Assembly (NCBI RefSeq): GCF_001905885.1
Contig: NZ_LIYH01000002.1
Coordinates: 1,169,591-1,233,590, forward strand
Length of the DNA: 64,000 nt
Reading direction: 5' to 3'
From: Streptomyces sp. CB03234
GTDB taxonomy: Bacteria > Actinomycetota > Actinomycetes > Streptomycetales > Streptomycetaceae
In this document: in pieces, positions 36,672-46,370 of the stretch
Layout: every line of letters begins with the position of its first letter
How positions within the stretch are numbered: the first letter of the stretch is position 1
Notes under the pieces: model-generated
The model's input: the letters and a program-made list of their open reading frames with translations, nothing else
Databases searched by the model: none
Told to the model about the DNA's origin: nothing
Made by a program: the position numbers and the translations under genes

Positions 36672-38858
36672 ATGGGAGACGTGTCAGCTCTCGACAAACC
36701 ACTGAAGAAGCAGCTCGGCGCCGCCACCGCCAAGGTGATGGCCGAGCACCTCGACCTGCACACCGTCGGTGACCTGCTCCACCACTACCCCCGGCGGTAC
36801 GCGGAGCGCGGCGAGCTCACCACCCTCGCCGACCTGCCGCTGGACGAGCACGTCACCGTGGTCGCCCGGGTCGCGGACGCCCGGGTGCTGACGTTCAACA
36901 GTGCCAAGGGGCGCGGCCAGCGGCTGGAGGTGACCATCACCGACGGCAGCGGACGACTGCAGCTGGTCTTCTTCGGCAAGGGCGTCCACAAGCCGCACAA
37001 GGACCTGCTGCCCGGCACCCGCGCGATGTTCGCCGGCAAGGTCTCCGTCTTCAACCGCAAGACGCAGCTCGCCCACCCCGCCTACGAGCTGCTGCGCGGC
37101 GAGGACGGCGAGAGCACCGTGGACAGCTGGGCCGGGGCCCTCATCCCGATCTACCCGGCCACCACCAAGCTGGAGTCCTGGAAGATCGCCAAGGCGGTCG
37201 ACGCGGTGCTGCCCAGCGCGGCGGACGCCGTCGACCCGCTGCCGCCCGCCCTCCGCGAGGGCCGGGGCCTGACCGGCCTCCCCGACGCCCTGCGCAAGAT
37301 CCACCGGCCGCGCACCAAGGAAGACATCGCCCAGGCCCGTGACCGGCTCAAGTGGGACGAGGCGTTCGTCCTCCAGGTCGCCCTCGCCCGCCGCCGGTAC
37401 GCCGACACCCAACTGCCCGCCGTGGCACGCGAACCGGTGCCGGGCGGGCTGCTCGACGCCTTCGACGCCAAGCTGCCGTTCACGCTCACCGAGGGCCAGC
37501 AGAAGGTCTCGAAGGAGATCTTCGACGACCTGGCCACCGAGCACCCCATGCACCGCCTCCTCCAGGGCGAGGTCGGCAGCGGAAAGACGATGGTCGCCCT
37601 GCGGGCCATGCTCGCCGTCGTCGACGCGGGCGGGCAGGCCGCCATGCTCGCGCCGACGGAGGTGCTCGCCCAGCAGCACCACCGGTCGATCACGGAGATG
37701 ATGGGCGAGCTGGCCGAAGGCGGGATGCTGGGCGGCGCCGAGCGGGCCACCAAGGTCGTCCTGCTCACCGGCTCGATGAGCGCGCCCGCCCGCCGCCAGG
37801 CGCTGCTCGACCTGGTCACCGGCGAGGCGGGCATCGTCATCGGCACCCACGCGCTGATCGAGGACAAGGTCCAGTTCCACGACCTGGGCCTGGTCGTCGT
37901 CGACGAGCAGCACCGCTTCGGCGTCGAGCAGCGCGACGCCCTGCGCGGCAAGGGCAAGCAGCCCCCGCACCTGCTGGTCATGACCGCCACGCCCATCCCG
38001 CGCACGGTCGCGATGACCGTCTTCGGCGACCTGGAGACCTCCGTCCTCGACCAGCTCCCCGCCGGCCGCTCGCCGATCGCCAGCCATGTCGTCCCGGCCG
38101 CCGACAAGCCGCACTTCCTGGCCCGCGCCTGGGAGCGGGTCCGCGAGGAGGTGGAGAACGGGCACCAGGCGTACGTGGTCTGCCCCCGCATCGGTGACGA
38201 CGAGGACGAGAAGAAGAAGGCCAAGGAGGACGACGCCGAGAAGCGGCCCCCGCTCGCCGTCCTGGACGTCGCCGACCAGCTCGCCAAGGGCCCCCTGGCG
38301 GGCCTCCGCGTCGAGGTGCTGCACGGCAGGATGGCCCCCGACGACAAGGACGCCGTCATGCGCCGCTTCGCCGCCGGGGACGCGGACGTCCTCGTCGCCA
38401 CGACCGTCATCGAGGTCGGCGTCAACGTCCCCAACGCCACCGCCATGGTCATCATGGACGCGGACCGGTTCGGCGTCTCCCAGCTGCACCAGCTGCGCGG
38501 CCGCGTGGGCCGCGGCTCCGCCCCCGGTCTGTGCCTGCTGGTCACCGACATGCCCGAGGCGAGCCCCGCCCGGCAGCGCCTGACCGCCGTCGCCTCCACC
38601 CTCGACGGCTTCGAGCTCTCCCGCATCGACCTCGAACAGCGCCGCGAGGGCGATGTGCTCGGCCAGGCCCAGTCCGGGGTGCGCTCCAGCCTCCGGATGC
38701 TCGCCGTCATCGAGGACGAGGACGTCATCGCGGCCGCCCGCGAGGAGGCCGTCGCCGTCGTCAGCGCCGACCCCGAGATGGAGCACCTCCCGGAGCTGCG
38801 CACCGCCCTCGACGCCCTGCTCGACAAGGAGCGCGAGCAGTACCTGGAGAAGGGCTGA
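36672..38858 (+). CDS. recG: ATP-dependent DNA helicase RecG
   Basis: About 728 residues. RecG reverses stalled forks and branch-migrates Holliday junctions. An N-terminal wedge/OB domain (residues about 50-150) precedes Walker A GEVGSGKT near residue 300, DEQHRFG (motif II), TATPIPRT (motif III) and a second helicase domain with QLRGRVGRG. The start is uncertain: GTG 36657, ATG 36672 and GTG 36681 are all in frame and none has an ideal ribosome binding site. A charged insert ([15 protein letters not shown]) in the second helicase domain is typical of actinobacterial RecG. Confidence 0.95.
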   Translation: MGDVSALDKPLKKQLGAATAKVMAEHLDLHTVGDLLHHYPRRYAERGELTTLADLPLDEHVTVVARVADARVLTFNSAKGRGQRLEVTITDGSGRLQLVFFGKGVHKPHKDLLPGTRAMFAGKVSVFNRKTQLAHPAYELLRGEDGESTVDSWAGALIPIYPATTKLESWKIAKAVDAVLPSAADAVDPLPPALREGRGLTGLPDALRKIHRPRTKEDIAQARDRLKWDEAFVLQVALARRRYADTQLPAVAREPVPGGLLDAFDAKLPFTLTEGQQKVSKEIFDDLATEHPMHRLLQGEVGSGKTMVALRAMLAVVDAGGQAAMLAPTEVLAQQHHRSITEMMGELAEGGMLGGAERATKVVLLTGSMSAPARRQALLDLVTGEAGIVIGTHALIEDKVQFHDLGLVVVDEQHRFGVEQRDALRGKGKQPPHLLVMTATPIPRTVAMTVFGDLETSVLDQLPAGRSPIASHVVPAADKPHFLARAWERVREEVENGHQAYVVCPRIGDDEDEKKKAKEDDAEKRPPLAVLDVADQLAKGPLAGLRVEVLHGRMAPDDKDAVMRRFAAGDADVLVATTVIEVGVNVPNATAMVIMDADRFGVSQLHQLRGRVGRGSAPGLCLLVTDMPEASPARQRLTAVASTLDGFELSRIDLEQRREGDVLGQAQSGVRSSLRMLAVIEDEDVIAAAREEAVAVVSADPEMEHLPELRTALDALLDKEREQYLEKG

Positions 38859-38927
38859 CCGGTGCACATCCCGCTCCAGCCCATATCGTGGAGTCACCAG
38901 CATCCACAGGACGGCTAAGGACCTCAG

Positions 38928-39512
38928 ATGACCCGCGTGATCGCCGGCGCGGCCGGCGGACGCCGCCTGGCCGTGCCGCCGGGCAACGGCACCCGCCCCA
39001 CCTCCGACCGGGCACGCGAGGGGCTGTTCTCCACCTGGGAGGCGCTCCTCGGGACGCTCGACGGCATCCGGATCGCCGACCTGTACGCCGGGTCCGGCGC
39101 CGTCGGCTTGGAGGCGCTCTCCCGGGGCGCCGCCCACGCCCTGCTCGTCGAGGCCGACCAGCGGGCCGCCCGCACGGTCCGCGAGAACGTCCGGGCACTC
39201 GGCCTGCCCGGCGCCGAGGTCCGCGCCGGCAAAGCCGAACAGATCGTGACAGGACCGGCGCCGACGCAGCCGTACGACGTGGTCTTCCTCGACCCGCCGT
39301 ACGCCGTCTCCGACGACGATCTTGGCGAGATCCTCCTCACACTCCGCACCAAAGGCTGGCTCGCCGACGCCGCGCTCGTCACCGTGGAGCGCAGCACCAG
39401 GGGCGGAGAATTCACCTGGCCGGACGGTTTCGAACCGCTACGGGCCCGTCGCTACGGCGAGGGAACGTTTTGGTACGGTCGCGCCGCCTCTACGTGCGAA
39501 GACGCACGATGA
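38928..39512 (+). CDS. rsmD: 16S rRNA (guanine(966)-N(2))-methyltransferase
   Basis: 194 residues. AdoMet-binding [18 protein letters not shown] and the catalytic FLDPPYAV motif are those of Rsm[15 protein letters not shown] is the conserved start, and the ATG at 38928 follows AAGGA. Its stop overlaps the start of coaD (ATGA), the common rsmD-coaD pair. Confidence 0.96.
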   Translation: MTRVIAGAAGGRRLAVPPGNGTRPTSDRAREGLFSTWEALLGTLDGIRIADLYAGSGAVGLEALSRGAAHALLVEADQRAARTVRENVRALGLPGAEVRAGKAEQIVTGPAPTQPYDVVFLDPPYAVSDDDLGEILLTLRTKGWLADAALVTVERSTRGGEFTWPDGFEPLRARRYGEGTFWYGRAASTCEDAR

Positions 39513-40018
39513 CCGGTTCGGAGAGCGAGGGAATCCAGTTGCGCCGCGCAGTCTGTCCGGGGTCGTTCGACCCCATCACGAACGGACACCTCGACATCAT
39601 CGCCCGCGCCTCCAAGCTGTACGACGTCGTCCACGTCGCGGTGATGATCAACCAGTCCAAGAAGGGCCTGTTCACCGTCGAGGAGCGGATGGAACTCATC
39701 CGCCAGGTCACAGTCGAGTACGGCAACGTCAAGGTGGAGTCCCACCACGGCCTGCTCGTCGACTTCTGCAAGGAGCGCGACATCCCCGCCATCGTCAAGG
39801 GGCTGCGCGCGGTCAGCGACTTCGACTACGAACTCCAGATGGCCCAGATGAACAACGGCCTCTCCGGTGTCGAGACCCTCTTCGTCCCGACCAACCCCAC
39901 CTACAGCTTCCTGTCCTCCTCCCTGGTCAAGGAGGTCGCCGCCTGGGGCGGTGACGTCTCCCACCTCCTCCCGCCGGTCGTCCACGAGGCCCTGGTGAAG
40001 CGGCTGGGCGAGAAGTGA
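39509..40018 (+). CDS. coaD: Phosphopantetheine adenylyltransferase
   Basis: 169 residues. It catalyses the penultimate step of coenzyme A synthesis. [15 protein letters not shown] holds the TxGH nucleotidyltransferase motif and [14 protein letters not shown] the ISSS/TxxR-like one. ATG 39509 overlaps rsmD and adds about 10 residues before the conserved [10 protein letters not shown]; a downstream start is possible. Confidence 0.96.
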   Translation: MTGSESEGIQLRRAVCPGSFDPITNGHLDIIARASKLYDVVHVAVMINQSKKGLFTVEERMELIRQVTVEYGNVKVESHHGLLVDFCKERDIPAIVKGLRAVSDFDYELQMAQMNNGLSGVETLFVPTNPTYSFLSSSLVKEVAAWGGDVSHLLPPVVHEALVKRLGEK

Positions 40019-40054
40019 GCAACTGACAGTCCGTCACCCGGTGTCGGGCCCCGG

Positions 40055-40074
40055 CCGACTGGCCTTACAGTCGG
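40055..40074. promoter_or_regulatory. Inverted repeat between coaD and the DivIVA-like gene
   Basis: CCGACTG and CAGTCGG, perfect 7-bp arms with a 6-bp spacer, lie 45 bp upstream of the next gene. It may be an operator or a weak terminator for coaD. Confidence 0.4.
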
Positions 40075-40118
40075 TCCCGTCCGTCTCCAATCCGGCTGTA
40101 GAGAGTGGCGAGCACACG

Positions 40119-41228
40119 GTGGACGTGCAGAAGAAGCTCGACGAGATCGTCGAGACGGTCGCGAGCGCCCGTTCCATGCCCATGTCGGCCTCCTGCGTGG
40201 TCAACCGCGCCGAGCTGCTCGGGATGCTCGACGAGCTGCGCCAGGCCCTGCCCGGCTCGCTGGCCCAGGCCCAGGAGCTGATCGGCGGCCGCGAGCAGCT
40301 GGTCGAGCAGGCCCGCCAGGAGGCCGAGCGGATCATCGAGGCCGCCCACGCCGAGCGCGGCTCGCTGATCTCCGACACCCAGATCGCCCGCCAGTCCCAG
40401 GAGGAGGCCGACCGCATCCTCGCCGAGGCCCGCCGGGAGGCCGAGGAGATCCGCGCCGAGGCCGACGACTACGTCGACTCCAAGCTCGCCAACTTCGAGG
40501 TCGTCCTCACCAAGACCATCGGCTCGGTCGACCGCGGCCGCGAGAAGCTCCTCGGCCGGGGCCCCGGCCTCGACGAGCAGGGGTACGCGGACGAGGACGC
40601 CCCCGAGTACAGCGCGGACCCGCAGACCCTGATCCGGCGCGCGGACGAGTACGTCGACGCCAAGATCAGCGCCTTCGAGGCCGTGCTCACCAAGACCCTG
40701 GAGGCGGTCGGGCGCGGCCGCCAGAAGCTGCACGGCCGGATCGCCACCGACGACCTCGGCGCGCACATGGCCGCCCAGGACGCGGCCGGCGGCGGGCGGC
40801 AGCACACCAGCGACGCCGACTACCTGGCGGGCCTGGCGGAGCTGGCCGACCCGGAGCCGGGCCGGCAGCCCGTACAGCAGCCCGTACAGCCGGCGGCGCC
40901 CCACATCCCGGCCCAGCAGCAGCCCGACCCGTACGCCTACCAGCAGCCCCACCAGACCCAGGACGCCTACGCCTACCAGCAGGACCCGTACGCGTACCAG
41001 GGCTATGACCAGAGCGGCCAGCAGGTCCAGGGCTATGCACAGCAGCCGTACCCCGGTGCAAGCACCGGCTCCACCGGAGCGGCTTACGCCGCGCCCTACG
41101 ATGCGCAGCAGCAGCCGCAGGCCGCCGCGCTCGACGAGACGAGCTTCTTCGACACGAGCATGATCGACCTGGACCAGCTCCGTCAGTACGAGCAGGGTCA
41201 CGGGCAGGGGCACGGACAAGGGCACTGA
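40119..41228 (+). CDS. DivIVA-like coiled-coil protein
   Basis: About 369 residues. VDVQKKLDEIVETVASARSMP starts a helical protein with a long coiled coil (about 50-130; EEADRILAEARREAEEIRAEADDYVDSK) and a repeated module, ADDYVDSKLANFEVVLTKT and ADEYVDAKISAFEAVLTKT. A disordered Gln/Pro/Tyr-rich tail (PYAYQQ repeats) ends in GHGQGHGQGH. This fits the DivIVA/cell-division-initiation-like group, or F0F1 subunit b-like annotations; a polar-growth role is a guess. GTG 40119 or the GTG at 40125 is the start. Confidence 0.8.
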   Translation: MDVQKKLDEIVETVASARSMPMSASCVVNRAELLGMLDELRQALPGSLAQAQELIGGREQLVEQARQEAERIIEAAHAERGSLISDTQIARQSQEEADRILAEARREAEEIRAEADDYVDSKLANFEVVLTKTIGSVDRGREKLLGRGPGLDEQGYADEDAPEYSADPQTLIRRADEYVDAKISAFEAVLTKTLEAVGRGRQKLHGRIATDDLGAHMAAQDAAGGGRQHTSDADYLAGLAELADPEPGRQPVQQPVQPAAPHIPAQQQPDPYAYQQPHQTQDAYAYQQDPYAYQGYDQSGQQVQGYAQQPYPGASTGSTGAAYAAPYDAQQQPQAAALDETSFFDTSMIDLDQLRQYEQGHGQGHGQGH

Positions 41229-41238
41229 CCGGCCCGGA

Positions 41239-41268
41239 TTGGGCTGTGAGCGAAGCGTCCAGTATCCT
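41239..41268 (+). promoter_or_regulatory. Candidate promoter of the yceD-rpmF-rnc operon
   Basis: TTGGGC and TATCCT with an 18-bp spacer lie 100-130 bp upstream of the first gene. The match to consensus is moderate. Confidence 0.35.
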
Positions 41269-41400
41269 GGCTCTTCGGTCGCGAGTACGTCCGCGATCCC
41301 GCGTGCCCGCTTAGGCCCAGAGTCCTGAGCCGGGCACCCTCGAACGATTCCGAAAGCAGGAAAAGCCCTGAGTACGCGCCTCGACCACCGCAACCCCCTC

Positions 41401-42006
41401 GTGTTCGACACGCACGAGCTGGGTCGGCGTCCCGGTGCCCTCCAGCGGCTGTCCCGCACGGTCGAGGCCCCCGTGGACCTCGGCATCGACGGGGTCATCG
41501 GCGTGCCGCAGGGCTCGCCCGTCGAGCTGGACCTCCGCCTCGAGTCGGTCATGGAAGGGGTGCTTGTCACAGGCACCGCCCGTGCGTCGGCCGAGGGGGA
41601 GTGCGTAAGGTGTCTGGAGCCGCTGCGCCAGGATGTCGTGGCGGACTTCCAGGAGATGTTCTCGTACCCCGACACCGATGACCGGGGCCACCGCAAGGCG
41701 GCCGCGGACGACGATGCCGAGGACGACGAGGACATCATGCCCCTCGAGGACGGCATGTTCGACCTCGAACCCGTGCTGCGTGATGCGGTGGTGCTCGCAC
41801 TGCCGATGCAGCCGGTGTGCCGGGAGGACTGTGCCGGGTTGTGCGCCGAATGCGGGGCCAACCTGAACGAGAACCCGGACCACCACCATGACGCCGTCGA
41901 CATCCGTTGGGCGGCACTGCAGGGACTCGCCGGTTCACTCGGAACCGACGAGAAGGACAACATGAGCGGCGCCGAAGCGGGCGTCGACGAGAAGCAGGAG
42001 AAGTAG
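41401..42006 (+). CDS. YceD/DUF177 family protein upstream of rpmF
   Basis: 201 residues from the GTG at 41401. Family members precede rpmF in most bacteria and are linked to 23S rRNA or ribosome maturation. Cys motifs GECVRCLEP and [17 protein letters not shown] probably bind zinc. The start is doubtful: no Shine-Dalgarno precedes 41401, and the frame continues upstream with plausible sequence ([21 protein letters not shown]) to a CTG at 41368 that has AGGA at correct spacing. rpmF follows after 2 bp. Confidence 0.88.
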   Translation: MFDTHELGRRPGALQRLSRTVEAPVDLGIDGVIGVPQGSPVELDLRLESVMEGVLVTGTARASAEGECVRCLEPLRQDVVADFQEMFSYPDTDDRGHRKAAADDDAEDDEDIMPLEDGMFDLEPVLRDAVVLALPMQPVCREDCAGLCAECGANLNENPDHHHDAVDIRWAALQGLAGSLGTDEKDNMSGAEAGVDEKQEK

Positions 42007-42008
42007 CC

Positions 42009-42182
42009 GTGGCTGTTCCGAAGCGGAAGATGTCGCGCAGCAACACGCGCCACCGCCGGTCGCAGTGGAAGGCTGCGGTCCCCACCCTGGTTTCGTGTGA
42101 GCGTTGCCAGGAGCCGAAGCAGCAGCACATCGCGTGCCCGAGCTGCGGCACGTACAACAAGCGCCAGGTCCTCTCGGTCTGA
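42009..42182 (+). CDS. rpmF: 50S ribosomal protein L32
   Basis: 57 residues, [20 protein letters not shown] start. Two CxxC pairs (Cys30/33 and Cys43/46) make it the zinc-binding form. The GTG start lies 2 bp after the yceD stop. Confidence 0.97.
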   Translation: MAVPKRKMSRSNTRHRRSQWKAAVPTLVSCERCQEPKQQHIACPSCGTYNKRQVLSV

Positions 42183-42202
42183 GCGGGCTGGTGAGAGGCG
42201 CG

Positions 42203-43117
42203 ATGTCTGACGCCAAGAAGCAGGCGGAGAACACGGCCTCGTCCCACACGCTTCTGGAAGGGCGGCTCGGGTACCACCTCGAGTCCGCCCTTCTGGTGCG
42301 TGCGCTGACCCACCGTTCGTACGCGTACGAGAACGGCGGCCTGCCCACCAACGAGCGCCTGGAGTTCCTCGGGGACTCCGTGCTCGGCCTGGTGGTCACG
42401 GACACGCTGTACCGCACCCACCCCGACCTGCCCGAAGGCCAGCTGGCCAAGTTGCGGGCCGCGGTGGTCAACTCACGTGCGCTGGCGGAGGTCGGCCGCG
42501 GCCTCGACCTGGGCTCCTTCATCCGGCTGGGCCGGGGCGAAGAGGGCACCGGAGGCCGGGACAAGGCATCCATCCTCGCCGACACCCTGGAAGCGGTGAT
42601 CGGCGCGGTCTATCTCGACCAGGGCCTCGAAGCGGCGTCCGAGCTGGTGCACCGGCTCTTCGACCCGCTGATCGAGAAGTCCTCGAACCTCGGCGCCGGC
42701 CTGGACTGGAAGACCAGCCTCCAGGAACTCACCGCGGCCGAGGGTCTCGGCGTTCCGGAGTACCTGGTCACCGAGACCGGACCGGACCACGAGAAGACCT
42801 TCACTGCTGCTGCCCGCGTCGGTGGTGTCTCGTACGGCACCGGCACCGGCCGCAGCAAGAAGGAAGCGGAGCAGCAGGCGGCGGAGTCCGCCTGGCGGGC
42901 CATCCGGGCCGCCGCGGACGAACGGGAGGCGGCGGCGAAGGCTTCGGCCAGGGCCGCGGCCGAAGCCGCCACGTCCGCCGTCGCCGTCCCCGGCGACGGC
43001 GACGGCACGAGTGCCGGCGACGGCACGGACTCCGGTTCCCAGTCCGAAGAGGCCGCCGACACCTCTTCGGGCTCCGGAGTTCCTCAGACCCCCGCGGCCG
43101 ACTCGGCCACGGCCTGA
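42203..43117 (+). CDS. rnc: Ribonuclease III
   Basis: 304 residues. The catalytic signature [12 protein letters not shown] holds the metal-binding acids; a double-stranded-RNA-binding domain follows (about 185-255), then a disordered Ala/Gly/Ser/Asp-rich tail of some 50 residues that shorter bacterial RNase III proteins lack. In S. coelicolor this gene is absB, needed for antibiotic production. ATG 42203 is preceded by GAGAGG; GTG 42191 is an alternative. It follows rpmF by about 20 bp. Confidence 0.95.
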   Translation: MSDAKKQAENTASSHTLLEGRLGYHLESALLVRALTHRSYAYENGGLPTNERLEFLGDSVLGLVVTDTLYRTHPDLPEGQLAKLRAAVVNSRALAEVGRGLDLGSFIRLGRGEEGTGGRDKASILADTLEAVIGAVYLDQGLEAASELVHRLFDPLIEKSSNLGAGLDWKTSLQELTAAEGLGVPEYLVTETGPDHEKTFTAAARVGGVSYGTGTGRSKKEAEQQAAESAWRAIRAAADEREAAAKASARAAAEAATSAVAVPGDGDGTSAGDGTDSGSQSEEAADTSSGSGVPQTPAADSATA

Positions 43118-43133
43118 GCTTCCTCGCTTCCGG

Positions 43134-43166
43134 CCCCGCCGCACCCCACCGGTGCGGCGGGGTTTT
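43134..43166 (+). terminator. Stem-loop with T-run between rnc and mutM
   Basis: A perfect 12-bp stem (CCCCGCCGCACC and complement) with a 5-nt loop is followed by TTTT. It lies only 33 bp before mutM, so mutM probably depends on read-through or its own promoter. Confidence 0.85.
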
Positions 43167-43198
43167 CCCATCCACCGTCCGTCCCCCGGAGGAGTCCC

Positions 43199-44071
43199 GT
43201 GCCCGAGCTGCCCGAGGTCGAAGTCGTACGGCGCGGCCTGGAGCGCTGGGTCAGCGGCCGGACCGTGGCCGACGTCCACGTCCTGCACCCCCGTGCCGTC
43301 CGGCGGCATCTCGCGGGCGGCGAGGACTTCGCGGCCCGCCTCAAGGGGCACCGTTTCGGCGTCGCGCGACGGCGTGGCAAGTACCTGTGGCTGCCCCTGG
43401 AGGACAGCGACGCGTCCGTGCTCGGGCACCTGGGCATGAGCGGCCAGCTGCTGGTGCAGCCGGAGGACGCGGCGGACGAGAAACACCTGCGGATCCGTAT
43501 CCGCTTCGCCGACGAGCTCGGCACCGAGCTGCGCTTCGTCGACCAGCGCACCTTCGGCGGGCTCTCGCTCCACGAGAACACTCCGGACGGGCTGCCCCAG
43601 GCCATCGCGCACATCGCCCGCGACCCGCTCGACCCGGAGTTCGACGACACCGCCTTCCACACGGCGCTGCGCCTGCGCCGTACGACGGTCAAGCGGGCCC
43701 TGCTGGACCAGTCGCTGATCAGCGGCGTCGGCAACATCTACGCGGACGAGGCGCTGTGGCGCTCCCGCCTCCACTACGACCGCCCCACCGCCAGCCTGAC
43801 CCGCCCCCGCTCCGCCGAGCTGCTCGGGCACGTACGGGACGTGATGACGGCCGCGCTCGCCGTCGGCGGCACCAGCTTCGACAGCCTGTACGTCAACGTC
43901 AACGGCGAGTCCGGCTACTTCGACCGCTCCCTCGACGCGTACGGCCGTGAGGGCGAGCCGTGCCGGCGGTGCGGCACGCCGATGCGCCGACGCCCCTGGA
44001 TGAACCGGTCCAGCTACTACTGCCCGCGCTGCCAGCGCCCGCCGCGTACCGTTCCGCGCACCGCGTCGTAA
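43199..44071 (+). CDS. mutM: Formamidopyrimidine-DNA glycosylase
   Basis: 290 residues. It removes 8-oxoguanine and formamidopyrimidines. The catalytic N-terminus PELPEVE (Pro2, Glu3), the H2TH helix region ([13 protein letters not shown]) and a C-terminal zinc finger ([11 protein letters not shown]...YYCPRCQ) are all intact. The GTG start follows GGAGG. Confidence 0.96.
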   Translation: MPELPEVEVVRRGLERWVSGRTVADVHVLHPRAVRRHLAGGEDFAARLKGHRFGVARRRGKYLWLPLEDSDASVLGHLGMSGQLLVQPEDAADEKHLRIRIRFADELGTELRFVDQRTFGGLSLHENTPDGLPQAIAHIARDPLDPEFDDTAFHTALRLRRTTVKRALLDQSLISGVGNIYADEALWRSRLHYDRPTASLTRPRSAELLGHVRDVMTAALAVGGTSFDSLYVNVNGESGYFDRSLDAYGREGEPCRRCGTPMRRRPWMNRSSYYCPRCQRPPRTVPRTAS

Positions 44072-44133
44072 CGCGTCAGAAGCCGAAGGGGTTGGGCAGC
44101 CGCCTGGGGGCCTGTCTCACGTCCGGCTCATTT

Positions 44134-44150
44134 GATCTTGTGACAAGATC
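44134..44150. promoter_or_regulatory. Palindrome directly upstream of the VOC gene
   Basis: GATCTTG-TGA-CAAGATC, perfect 7-bp arms, ends 5 bp before the ATG. An A/T-rich perfect dyad at this place is a good candidate operator. It leaves no room for a ribosome binding site outside the palindrome. Confidence 0.55.
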
Positions 44151-44155
44151 GCGGG

Positions 44156-44569
44156 ATGCTACGACTAACCGACTTCATCATCGATTGCCCGGACACGATG
44201 AAGCTGGCAGCCTTCTACTCCGAGGTGACGGGGCTCCCGGTCAAGCAGGGCAGTGACGAGAACTGGGCCGGTATCCGGTTCGGCGAGATCGAACTGGCCT
44301 TCACCAAGGTAGAGGACTACCGCGCCCCGCGGTGGCCCGACAGCGAGCACCCCAAGCAGTTCCACCTCGACTTCGAAGTCGACGACATCGAGGCCGAACA
44401 GCGCCGCGTCCTGGCCCTCGGCGCGACCCTGCTGCGGGACTGCATCGGCCCCGACGGCTACGGCTTCCGCGTCTACGCCGACCCCATCGGCCACCCCTTC
44501 TGCCTCTGCCGCAACAGGGGTGTCATCTGGACTGATCAGGGCCTCATCTGGCCTCAGCGCGACCAGTAA
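44156..44569 (+). CDS. VOC-superfamily (glyoxalase-like) protein
   Basis: 137 residues with two beta-alpha-beta-beta-beta halves: MLRLTDFIIDCPDTMKLAAFYSEVTGLP, then HLDFEVDDIEAEQRRVLALGAT and RVYADPIGHPFCLC. Members include antibiotic-binding proteins and dioxygenases, and the exact role is open. It sits alone between mutM and the CAP gene, with a palindrome covering its ribosome binding region. Confidence 0.85.
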   Translation: MLRLTDFIIDCPDTMKLAAFYSEVTGLPVKQGSDENWAGIRFGEIELAFTKVEDYRAPRWPDSEHPKQFHLDFEVDDIEAEQRRVLALGATLLRDCIGPDGYGFRVYADPIGHPFCLCRNRGVIWTDQGLIWPQRDQ

Positions 44570-44651
44570 CCGCCGTGGCGGGGCGCTCCCCAGAAGCGCG
44601 ACGACGGCCCGGAGACGGTCCTGCAAGCGGCATAGGGGACCTTCGGCTACC

Positions 44652-45527
44652 TCAGAAGCCGAAGTTCTGGGTCCACCAGGGGCCGCCCTCGGCGAAGTGC
44701 ACTCCGACGCCGATCCGCGTGTAGTCGCAGTTGAGGATGTTGGCGCGGTGCCCGTCGCTGTTCATCCAGGACTCCATCACGGCCTCGGCGTCCGCCTGAC
44801 CCCGGGCGATGTTCTCCGCCGCGAGCCCCTCGACGCCCGCCTTCGCGGCGCGGTCCCAGGGCGACGCCCCGTCGGGGTCGGTGTGCGAGAAGAAGCCGCG
44901 CTCGGCCATGTCCTTGCTGTACGCGCCGGCCAGCGCCGCCAGCCCGCGGGACGCCTGCACCGGGCCGCAGCCCACCTTGGCGCGCTCGGCGTTGACCAGG
45001 CTGAGCACCGCGGCCTCGGCGGCCGCCTCCCGGCCTGTGTCGGCGGCGGCAGCGGCGGAGGAGGGGACGGAGGACGGGAGGGACGACGGGACCGAGGGGG
45101 CCGACGGGGCCTTGGGCCGCTCGACGGTCCGCTTCGGCGTGGGCGTCGCCGGCCGGGTGGGTGCCGCGCCCTTGGTGGCCGTCTTCTTCGGTGCCGGGGC
45201 CTTCGTCTGCTTCGGCGGCGTGGAGGAGGCGGGTGCGGACGGTGTCGCCGAGGGGGCCTTGGACGGCGCGAGGGTACGCTCCGCGCTCCGGCTCGCGGCC
45301 GTCGACGGGCGCTCGGGCGTGGCGCCGGAGCCGCCCTGGGCGTCCAGCTCGGGGGAGCTCCCGGCGTGGACGCGCTCGTTCGAGCCGCTGCCGCCGATGG
45401 TGAAGGTGTCGCCACCGGGCAGCAGGCCGGAGGTCACGGCGACGGCGCCGACCGCCATCGCGGCGGAGGCGCCGAGCAGCCCGGTGCGTACGGGCACCAC
45501 GGCCCGCTTCTTCCGGTGGCGTCCCAT
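44652..45527 (-). CDS. CAP/SCP-domain secreted or membrane-anchored protein
   Basis: 291 residues. A basic start (MGRHRKKRAVVPVR) and a membrane helix at about 13-35 are followed by a 120-residue Pro/Ser/Thr/Ala linker and a C-terminal CAP domain (about 165-291: VLSLVNAERAKVGCGPV, YSKDMAERGFFSHTDPDG, ENIARG, HRANILNCDYTRIGVGV). The CAP His and Glu residues of the cavity are kept. Bacterial CAP proteins are extracellular with unclear activity. It is divergent from acyP. Confidence 0.9.
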   Translation of the reverse strand: MGRHRKKRAVVPVRTGLLGASAAMAVGAVAVTSGLLPGGDTFTIGGSGSNERVHAGSSPELDAQGGSGATPERPSTAASRSAERTLAPSKAPSATPSAPASSTPPKQTKAPAPKKTATKGAAPTRPATPTPKRTVERPKAPSAPSVPSSLPSSVPSSAAAAADTGREAAAEAAVLSLVNAERAKVGCGPVQASRGLAALAGAYSKDMAERGFFSHTDPDGASPWDRAAKAGVEGLAAENIARGQADAEAVMESWMNSDGHRANILNCDYTRIGVGVHFAEGGPWWTQNFGF

Positions 45528-45678
45528 CTGCTGTGCCTTCCTGCTTCGACGTCTGGTCCGTACGTCAAGGTCATTCCGTCACTCGCCCGAACGGGTGAGG
45601 CTCATTTCGTCGGGACTGTACGCCATGACGCGTGGGGGAGAAGTGCTCCGAGTGCAATTGGCCGGTTAGCGTGCAGCC

Positions 45679-45960
45679 ATGAACGAAGACGCACGGCTCA
45701 CCGCCTGGGTGCGCGGTCGAGTACAGGGAGTGGGCTTCCGCTGGTTCACCAGGGCAAACGCTCTGGAGATCGGGGGCCTTACGGGTTTCGCCTCCAATCT
45801 GGACGACGGGCGCGTGCAGGTCGTGGCCGAGGGGCCGAGTGAGAATTGCCACCGTTTGCTGGAGTGGCTTCGCTCCGGCGACACTCCCGGGCGCGTCGAC
45901 GGAGTCACTGAGATCTGGGACACCCCCCGCGGCGGTTACGACGGCTTCGCGATCCGCTGA
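45679..45960 (+). CDS. acyP: Acylphosphatase
   Basis: 93 residues, hydrolysing carboxyl-phosphate bonds. [11 protein letters not shown] carries the phosphate-binding loop with catalytic Arg21; Asn40 in GFASNLDDG is the second catalytic residue. ATG at 45679. Confidence 0.95.
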   Translation: MNEDARLTAWVRGRVQGVGFRWFTRANALEIGGLTGFASNLDDGRVQVVAEGPSENCHRLLEWLRSGDTPGRVDGVTEIWDTPRGGYDGFAIR

Positions 45961-46370
45961 CGATCTTGGTCGCGGCGGCGGCCGGGTTTCACGCGCCGGG
46001 CCCCCGGAACTGCCGGCAGCATGTGCGCACGGCAGAAACGACCTGGTGGTTGCCAAGAATCGGTTGTCATGCCAGGCTGCGCGGGTAAGGATGATCGAAA
46101 GGTCCCGATGGATCATCCGCACGCCCCTGGGCACCGCAGCGCGAGGCGCCGCCGCACCATTCGCGGCCGCAGGCTCCCCGGTTGCCCCTTGATGCGGGGC
46201 GTGATCGTGTTGACCGTCAAACTTTTTGGTGAGACTCTGGAAGCCCCGCGCACCTTAGCTGTTTGGCAGTAAGAACCGCAGCGGCACCACCACTGCTGGA
46301 CACCGCGGGTGCGAATCCCTCACGACCCACACCGCTTCGGTCGGTCACTCAGTGTGGAGGACCAAAAGTC
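45961..46370. other. 410-bp leader region before the small coiled-coil gene
   Basis: No gene is visible. TTGAC-C-GTCAA at 46210-46220 is a short dyad that also forms a TTGACC -35-like box. Downstream, GGGTGCGAATCCC (46307-46319) and ACCG-CTT-CGGT (46331-46341) suggest a folded RNA leader. The first motif resembles a tRNA T-arm or the conserved box of B12 riboswitches, but the remaining elements of either are not there. Confidence 0.45.

Noticed and set aside
46301..46345. Complete tRNA or B12 riboswitch
   Set aside because: Only a GGTGCGAATCC-like box and one hairpin match; acceptor, anticodon and other riboswitch boxes are missing, so kept only as a possible structured leader.
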